Below the pieces are notes generated by a model. It was not told the origin of the DNA. It did no database searches and worked only from the letters and a program-made list of their open reading frames with translations. Positions 59,619 to 64,000 of a stretch of 64,000 bases of DNA are shown here, in pieces. The translations under genes were made by a program, and so were the position numbers. Source of the DNA: Hyphomicrobiales bacterium (GTDB lineage: Bacteria > Pseudomonadota > Alphaproteobacteria > Rhizobiales > Xanthobacteraceae); the NCBI GenBank assembly GCA_021730985.1, contig JAKFYI010000021.1, positions 1 through 64,000 on the forward strand, in the 5' to 3' direction. Every line of letters starts with the position of its first letter. Position 1 is the first letter of the stretch.

Positions 59619-61046
59619 TCAGCCGAAGCGTTGCAGGAAGCCCAGAATGCGGCGCACCCAGGGACTGCCCAGACGCGGCGTGAAAAAACTGATCGCCACG
59701 CGTTTGCTCACCTCAGATAACGTCGGATAGGGCACGACAATTCCGGCGAAAGCACGAATATTGAGGCCCTGGCCGATCGCCAGCGTCCAGGTGGTGATCA
59801 ATTCGCCGGCCGACGCCCCGACAATGGTCGCGCCGAGGACTTTCCCCCTCTTGTCGGTGATAACCTTGATGAATCCGCTGGTTTCGCGCTCGGCCTGGGC
59901 GCGGTCGTTCTCATGAAACGGCCACCGGAGCACCCGGATGGTCTTGTGCAGCCGCCGCGCGTCCACCTCCAGCAGGCCGACATGGGCCAATTCCGGTTCG
60001 GTGAAGGTGACGCGGGGAATGACGTTCGGATCGATTTTGACCGGCAGGCGGAACAGCGCGTGCCGGATCACGAGGCCGGCGTGATAGTTCGCGGCGTGGG
60101 TGAACTGCGCGCCGCCGGTCACGTCGCCGATCGCATAGACATTCTTGTTGGTGGTTCGCAGCCGCTTGTCGATCCTGATGCCCGAACCGTCATGCGCGAT
60201 GCCGGCGGCGTCGAGGCCGAGCCCTTCGAACGAAGGCCTCCGCCCGGTTGCGATCAGCAGATCGCTGGCCTCGATGATCTCCTCGCCCTGCCCGCTTTCG
60301 AGCACGACCTCGACCTTGGAGCGGACTCGCTTGACGCGCGCGACCTTGACGTGGCTTCGGACGGTGACGCCTTCGCGCGCCAGCCGGTCGAGCACCACGG
60401 CCGAACATTCCGGATCTTCCTTGGCGAGTGGCTGCGCTGCTTCGAGCACGGTCACGTCGGAGCCGAGCCTGCGGAACGCCTGCGCCAGTTCCAGCCCGAT
60501 CGGGCCGCCGCCGACGATGACAAGATGCTTGGGCCGCTCGCGCGCCTCGAACACCGTCTCGTTGGTGAGATACGGCGTCTGATCGAGTCCCGGAATTGGC
60601 GGCACCGCGGGCGAGGAGCCGGTCGCGATGACGAAGCGCCGCGCCTTGATCTCGTAAGCATCGCCGACCGTGACCGTCGCCGCATCCTTGAAGCAGGCCT
60701 CGCCTTCGATCACCTTCACGCCGAGCCCGGTGAAGCGCTCCTTGGAATCGTTCGGCGCGATCCTGCCGATCACATCGTTGACGTGATCGTTGACCTGGAA
60801 GAATTCGATGCTTGGGCGCGCGGCCTTGATGCCGAACGCCGTGCTGGAGCGGAACACCTCGGCGCGCTTGCCGGCGGCGATCAGCGCCTTGGACGGCACG
60901 CAGCCGGTGTTGAGGCAGTCGCCGCCCATCTTGGCCTTCTCGATCAGCACCACCGGCACGCCGAGGGCTGCGGCGGCCGCCGCGACCGACAAGCCGCCGG
61001 AGCCGGCGCCGATGACGCAAAGATCGGGTGTGAGCTGCTCGGTCAT
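59619..61046 (-). CDS. Pyridine nucleotide-disulfide oxidoreductase (MerA/Lpd-like)
   Basis: The 475-residue flavoprotein has the FAD motif CVIGAGSGGLSVAAAAAALG, the redox disulfide GGDCLNTGCVPSK (C44, C49), the NAD(P) motif VIVGGGPIGLELAQAFRRLG and the second FAD contact NVYAIGDV. The C-terminal active His of dihydrolipoyl dehydrogenases (HAHPT) is replaced by VVPYPTLSE, so it is not a normal Lpd; a mercuric-reductase-like or other disulfide reductase role is likelier. It follows the TVP38 gene by 2 nt. Confidence 0.93.
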   Translation of the reverse strand: MTEQLTPDLCVIGAGSGGLSVAAAAAALGVPVVLIEKAKMGGDCLNTGCVPSKALIAAGKRAEVFRSSTAFGIKAARPSIEFFQVNDHVNDVIGRIAPNDSKERFTGLGVKVIEGEACFKDAATVTVGDAYEIKARRFVIATGSSPAVPPIPGLDQTPYLTNETVFEARERPKHLVIVGGGPIGLELAQAFRRLGSDVTVLEAAQPLAKEDPECSAVVLDRLAREGVTVRSHVKVARVKRVRSKVEVVLESGQGEEIIEASDLLIATGRRPSFEGLGLDAAGIAHDGSGIRIDKRLRTTNKNVYAIGDVTGGAQFTHAANYHAGLVIRHALFRLPVKIDPNVIPRVTFTEPELAHVGLLEVDARRLHKTIRVLRWPFHENDRAQAERETSGFIKVITDKRGKVLGATIVGASAGELITTWTLAIGQGLNIRAFAGIVVPYPTLSEVSKRVAISFFTPRLGSPWVRRILGFLQRFG

Positions 61047-61048
61047 CG

Positions 61049-61864
61049 TCAACCCGCCGGGCCCGCGGCGCGGCGCGCGCGAAATCGTTTCACCAGCACG
61101 GGAAGCATCGCCGCGACGCCGAGCGCCACCAATCCCGCCATCAGTTGCGGCGTGAACGCGGTGCGCAGATCGAAATCCAGTTGGCAGCCGGCCCGGCCCG
61201 CCGCGATGCAGGCGCGGTAGGCGGCCTCCTGTGCTGCGATCGCGCTGTCGAGGCCCGCTCCGGCAAACGCGAACGCAAACGTCGCAGGGATGATGCCGAT
61301 CAGCGTCGCCGCGATGAATGTCGCCGTGCGCACGCCCGCCACCGCCGGCACCAGGTTGACGATGAAGAACGGAAACGCCGGCACCAGCCGCAGGAACAGC
61401 AGGTAGCTGAACGCATCCTCGCGGAAGCCTTCGGCAAGGCGCGCGCCGAGCGCGCCGGCGCGGCGCATCAGGTGCTCGCCGAACGCAGATTTCGCGATCA
61501 GGAAGATCAAGGTCGCGCCTATGGTGGCGCCGATCACCGAGGCCCCGCCGCCGGCCAGGGTGCCGAACAGCACACCGCCCGTCACCGTCATGATCAGCGC
61601 CCCCGGCAGCGAGAGCGCCACCAGGGCCACATAGACCAGGATGAAGATGCCGATGGCTGCGAGCTGATGCTGCGACACAAAGCCGTCGATCGCGGCGCGG
61701 TGGCGGACCAGGTTCTCCAGCGACAGTTCCCGGTGCCAGCCCATCAGCAGGGCCAGGCCGCCCAGCGCCAGCAGGACCGCCAGGGGAAGGAGCCGGAGCG
61801 GCCGGAAGCCACCGGCGTCCGGTCTCTTGGTGCTGTCGCCTCGGTCGGGGGCAAGCATGTTCAC
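61049..61864 (-). CDS. TVP38/TMEM64 (DedA-like) membrane protein
   Basis: The 271-residue membrane protein has at least five helices and the SNARE-associated-Golgi pattern: LSLPGALIMTVTGGVLFGTL, GATIGATLIFLIAKSAFGEH, SYLLLLRLVPAFPFFIVNLV-type (here FSYLLFLRLVPAFPFFIVNL) and VRTATFIAATLIGIIPATFA. It is translationally close (2 nt) to the flavoprotein gene; TVP38 plus this reductase is a recurrent pair in proteobacteria, probably acting at the membrane. Function of the pair unknown. Confidence 0.9.
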   Translation of the reverse strand: MNMLAPDRGDSTKRPDAGGFRPLRLLPLAVLLALGGLALLMGWHRELSLENLVRHRAAIDGFVSQHQLAAIGIFILVYVALVALSLPGALIMTVTGGVLFGTLAGGGASVIGATIGATLIFLIAKSAFGEHLMRRAGALGARLAEGFREDAFSYLLFLRLVPAFPFFIVNLVPAVAGVRTATFIAATLIGIIPATFAFAFAGAGLDSAIAAQEAAYRACIAAGRAGCQLDFDLRTAFTPQLMAGLVALGVAAMLPVLVKRFRARRAAGPAG

Positions 61865-62008
61865 GGCAGCGATTGGGGGCCAAAACTCATGGTTTTTCAG
61901 TCAGCGGACCGGCAAGCCCCGATCTATACACGAGGCCCCGGCGGGACGCTGACATCTCACTGATAAGTGAGGCAAAACGTGATCGGCGCAGGGATTTGCT
62001 GCGTCGCA

Positions 62009-62038
62009 TTGACCGATCAGGCAAGGGTCCCGTATAAG
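62009..62038 (+). promoter_or_regulatory. Sigma70-type promoter of the rpmH operon
   Basis: TTGACC (62009-62014) and TATAAG (62033-62038) are spaced by 18 bp and lie 32 bp before the rpmH start. No comparable pair is closer. Confidence 0.65.
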
Positions 62039-62069
62039 CCCGCGGCGACGGCCACCCGGAGAAAAGACC

Positions 62070-62204
62070 GTGAAGCGGACCTACCAACCAAGCAAATTGG
62101 TGCGAAAGCGCCGTCACGGCTACCGCGCCCGCATGAAGACCACGGGCGGCCGGAAGGTTGTCAGTGCCCGCCGGACTCGCGGCCGCAAGCGCCTGACCGC
62201 CTAG
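62070..62204 (+). CDS. rpmH: Ribosomal protein L34
   Basis: A 44-residue basic protein ([20 protein letters not shown], then [20 protein letters not shown]) is the complete 50S subunit protein bL34. The start is GTG 62070, which places MKRTYQPS at the N-terminus as in all homologs; GGAG lies about 11 nt upstream. It precedes rnpA by 26 bp, the conserved order. Confidence 0.98.
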   Translation: MKRTYQPSKLVRKRRHGYRARMKTTGGRKVVSARRTRGRKRLTA

Positions 62205-62230
62205 GCCCTGCGATTGCGCGGGCCATCGCC

Positions 62231-62620
62231 ATGGAGCGATTGAGACAACGCGCGGATTTCCTGGCTGCGGCAGGCGGCGTCAAGGCGCCGGCCCCCATGT
62301 TCGTGCTACAGATGAAGGTACGGGGCGAAACCGGACCGGCGCGGGTCGGGTTTACCGTTACCAAGCGGATCGGCGGCGCGGTTGAGCGCAACCGCATTCG
62401 GCGGCGGTTGCGGGAAGTCGTGCGGCTGTCATCGCCGTCCCGTATGCGGCCAGGACACGATTATGTGCTGATCGGACGGCGTCCGGCATTGAACGCGCCG
62501 TTCGAGCGGATCAAGGACGAGTTCGACCGGGCGCTGCGGCGCGTGCACGCCGCGCCTTCCAAGTCCGGCTCCAGTGGCAAGAGCGGCGCCGAGATCCCAC
62601 TTCAGGGCTCGGTTGAATAG
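62231..62620 (+). CDS. rnpA: Ribonuclease P protein component
   Basis: The 129-residue basic protein has the N-terminal MERLRQRADFLAAAGGVKAP, VGFTVTKRIGGAVERNRI, and the RNR-motif helix RNRIRRRLREVVR, which contact the RNA subunit for tRNA 5' maturation. ATG 62231 gives the family N-terminus. It is between rpmH and yidC in the usual cluster. Confidence 0.97.
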   Translation: MERLRQRADFLAAAGGVKAPAPMFVLQMKVRGETGPARVGFTVTKRIGGAVERNRIRRRLREVVRLSSPSRMRPGHDYVLIGRRPALNAPFERIKDEFDRALRRVHAAPSKSGSSGKSGAEIPLQGSVE

Positions 62621-62627
62621 AGGCGTC

Positions 62628-64000
62628 ATGACCGATCAGAAGAACACCATCCTGGCCATCGTCCTTTCGGCGCTGGTGCTCATCGCGTGGCAGTATTTTG
62701 TCGGCATGCCGCAGATGGAAAAACAGCGGCAGGAGGCGCAGCTCAAGGCGCAGCAGACTCAGCAGACCGCCAAGCCGGCGGCTCCCGGTCAACCCGTCAC
62801 GCCAGGTCAACCCGCGACGCCGCAGGCCTCCGGCGTGCCGCAGGTGCCGGGCCAGGCCACACCCGTTCCCACCCAGCAGGTGACGCGCGAATCCATCGTC
62901 GCCGCGAGCCCGCGAGTCACGGTCGATACGCCGAAGCTGAGGGGTTCGATCTCGCTTCGCGGCGGACGCATCGACGATCTCGCGCTGACGCAATACCGCG
63001 AGACGGTCGATCCGAAGTCGCCTGCGATCGTGCTGCTCGCGCCGTCGGGCAGCCCGCACCCGTTCTATGCGCAATTCGGCTGGACCGCCGGAGCCGGTCC
63101 CGCGGTGAAGCTGCCGGACGACACCACGGTCTGGACCCAGCAGGGCTCGGGCACCATCGGCGTCGGCCGCCCGGTGACTCTGACCTATGACAACGGCGAA
63201 GGCCTGCAGTTCCGCCGCACCATCTCGGTGGACGACAAGTACCTGTTCACCATCGACGACCAGGTGAACAACAAGGGCGCGGCGCCGGTCACGCTCTATC
63301 CTTATGCGCTGATCTCGCGCCACGGCACGCCGAAGGTCGAGGGCTATTACATCCTGCACGAAGGCCTGATCGGTGTGCTGGGCGAACAAGGGCTGCAGGA
63401 GATCACCTACAGCTCGATCGACGACAAGAAGACCATGAACTTCAAGGCGACCAACGCCTGGTTCGGCATCACCGACAAGTATTGGGCCGCGACGCTGATC
63501 CCCGACATCAAGGCGAACCTCCAGGTCCGGTTCTCATCGAGCCCGGTGGGCACGCAGAAGACCTACCAGACCGACTATCTCGGCGACGGGCAGACCATCG
63601 CGCCGGGCGCGAGCGGCACGCACAACACGCGGCTGTTCGCGGGCGCCAAGGAAATCTCGGTGATCGACGGCTACGAAAAGCAGCTGACGCTCAACCGTTA
63701 CGAGCTGCTGATCGACTGGGGCTGGTTCTACTTCATCACCAAGCCGATGTTCATCGTGATGGACTGGATGTTTCACCTGGTCGGCAACTTCGGCCTGGCG
63801 ATCCTGATGGTCACGGTGCTGATCAAGATCGTGTTCTTCCCGCTCGCCAACAAGTCTTACGCCTCGATGGCGAAGATGAAGGCCGTGCAGCCGCAGATGG
63901 TGATGATCCGCGAGCGCTACGCCGACGACAAGACGAAGCAGCAACAGGCGCTGATGGAGCTGTACAAGACGGAGAAGATCAATCCGCTGGCCGGCTGCCT
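62628..64000 (+). CDS. yidC: Membrane protein insertase YidC (cut by the right edge)
   Basis: The visible 457 codons start TDQKNTILAIVLSALVLIAW (first transmembrane helix, about 6-24). A Gln/Pro-rich periplasmic linker (about 30-85) and the large periplasmic domain follow. Then come WFYFITKPMFIVMDWMFHL, NFGLAILMVTVLIKIVFFPL (start of the conserved 60KD_IMP domain) and MAKMKAVQPQMVMIRERYAD. It inserts membrane proteins with or without SecYEG. About 150 C-terminal residues lie outside the window. It starts 7 nt after rnpA. Confidence 0.97.
   Translation, partial: MTDQKNTILAIVLSALVLIAWQYFVGMPQMEKQRQEAQLKAQQTQQTAKPAAPGQPVTPGQPATPQASGVPQVPGQATPVPTQQVTRESIVAASPRVTVDTPKLRGSISLRGGRIDDLALTQYRETVDPKSPAIVLLAPSGSPHPFYAQFGWTAGAGPAVKLPDDTTVWTQQGSGTIGVGRPVTLTYDNGEGLQFRRTISVDDKYLFTIDDQVNNKGAAPVTLYPYALISRHGTPKVEGYYILHEGLIGVLGEQGLQEITYSSIDDKKTMNFKATNAWFGITDKYWAATLIPDIKANLQVRFSSSPVGTQKTYQTDYLGDGQTIAPGASGTHNTRLFAGAKEISVIDGYEKQLTLNRYELLIDWGWFYFITKPMFIVMDWMFHLVGNFGLAILMVTVLIKIVFFPLANKSYASMAKMKAVQPQMVMIRERYADDKTKQQQALMELYKTEKINPLAGC

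Noticed and set aside
59619-61046. Dihydrolipoyl dehydrogenase (lpd) call
   Set aside because: The disulfide and cofactor motifs fit, but the catalytic HAHPT segment is replaced by PYPTLSE and no 2-oxo acid dehydrogenase genes are adjacent.
62009-64000. Replication origin next to rpmH-rnpA
   Set aside because: This operon is near oriC in many bacteria, but no dnaA gene or cluster of DnaA boxes is visible here.

Overview
The window is GC-rich chromosomal DNA of an alphaproteobacterium. It is probably from the Bradyrhizobium/Afipia/Rhodopseudomonas group of the Hyphomicrobiales. I infer this from the gene styles (GcvA-like LysR, small secreted proteins, a 53-residue Flp pilin, expanded solute-binding proteins, rpmH-rnpA-yidC) and from several families of dispersed intergenic palindromes. 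No database search was possible, so all family names come from motifs read in the translations.

Layout. 1-1663 holds the end of an acyl-CoA ligase and a quinone oxidoreductase. 1731-5134 holds an Flp pilin, an alkyltransferase and several small secreted or membrane proteins. 5200-7070 is a small AT-richer accessory island: a BrnT/BrnA toxin-antitoxin pair, then a four-helix membrane protein and a class III nucleotide cyclase. The last two resemble a Pycsar (pyrimidine cyclase) anti-phage pair, and the cyclase frame is interrupted at an A8 tract. 7112-12498 holds a deacetylase, a tricarballylate-dehydrogenase-like flavoprotein continuous with a TauE/SafE transporter, a LysR regulator and a TauD-type dioxygenase.

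13590-51566 is a long catabolic region. It contains three large, two medium and two small subunits of xanthine-dehydrogenase-family molybdenum hydroxylases, two UbiD-type decarboxylases, an amidohydrolase, a crotonase, a luciferase-like monooxygenase, a ThDP enzyme, a HyuA/HyuB pair with a DUF1445 protein and an IclR regulator, a lactate-oxidase-like flavoprotein and an aldo/keto reductase. Interspersed are six TctC/Bug and three TrpX-type periplasmic binding proteins with no membrane partners. The simplest reading is an uptake-sensing and oxidation set for aromatic or N-heterocyclic acids: hydroxylation by Mo enzymes, ring or side-chain decarboxylation by UbiD, and amide or ring hydrolysis. 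The substrates are not determined by the sequence.

51788-64000 is more conserved: htpG with a terminator, an acyl carrier protein/ketosynthase pair, a third Mo hydroxylase large subunit, tRNA-Arg(ACG), an orphan histidine kinase, a MerA/Lpd-like flavoprotein with a TVP38 membrane protein, and the rpmH-rnpA-yidC operon running off the right edge.

Intergenic gaps carry at least five palindromic repeat families. One family flanks a frameshifted GIY-YIG nuclease gene as long inverted repeats, and also occurs elsewhere without the gene. Several genes (Sel1 protein, cyclase, GIY-YIG, ParE) show single-base frame breaks. These may be real decay or slippage, or assembly indels.
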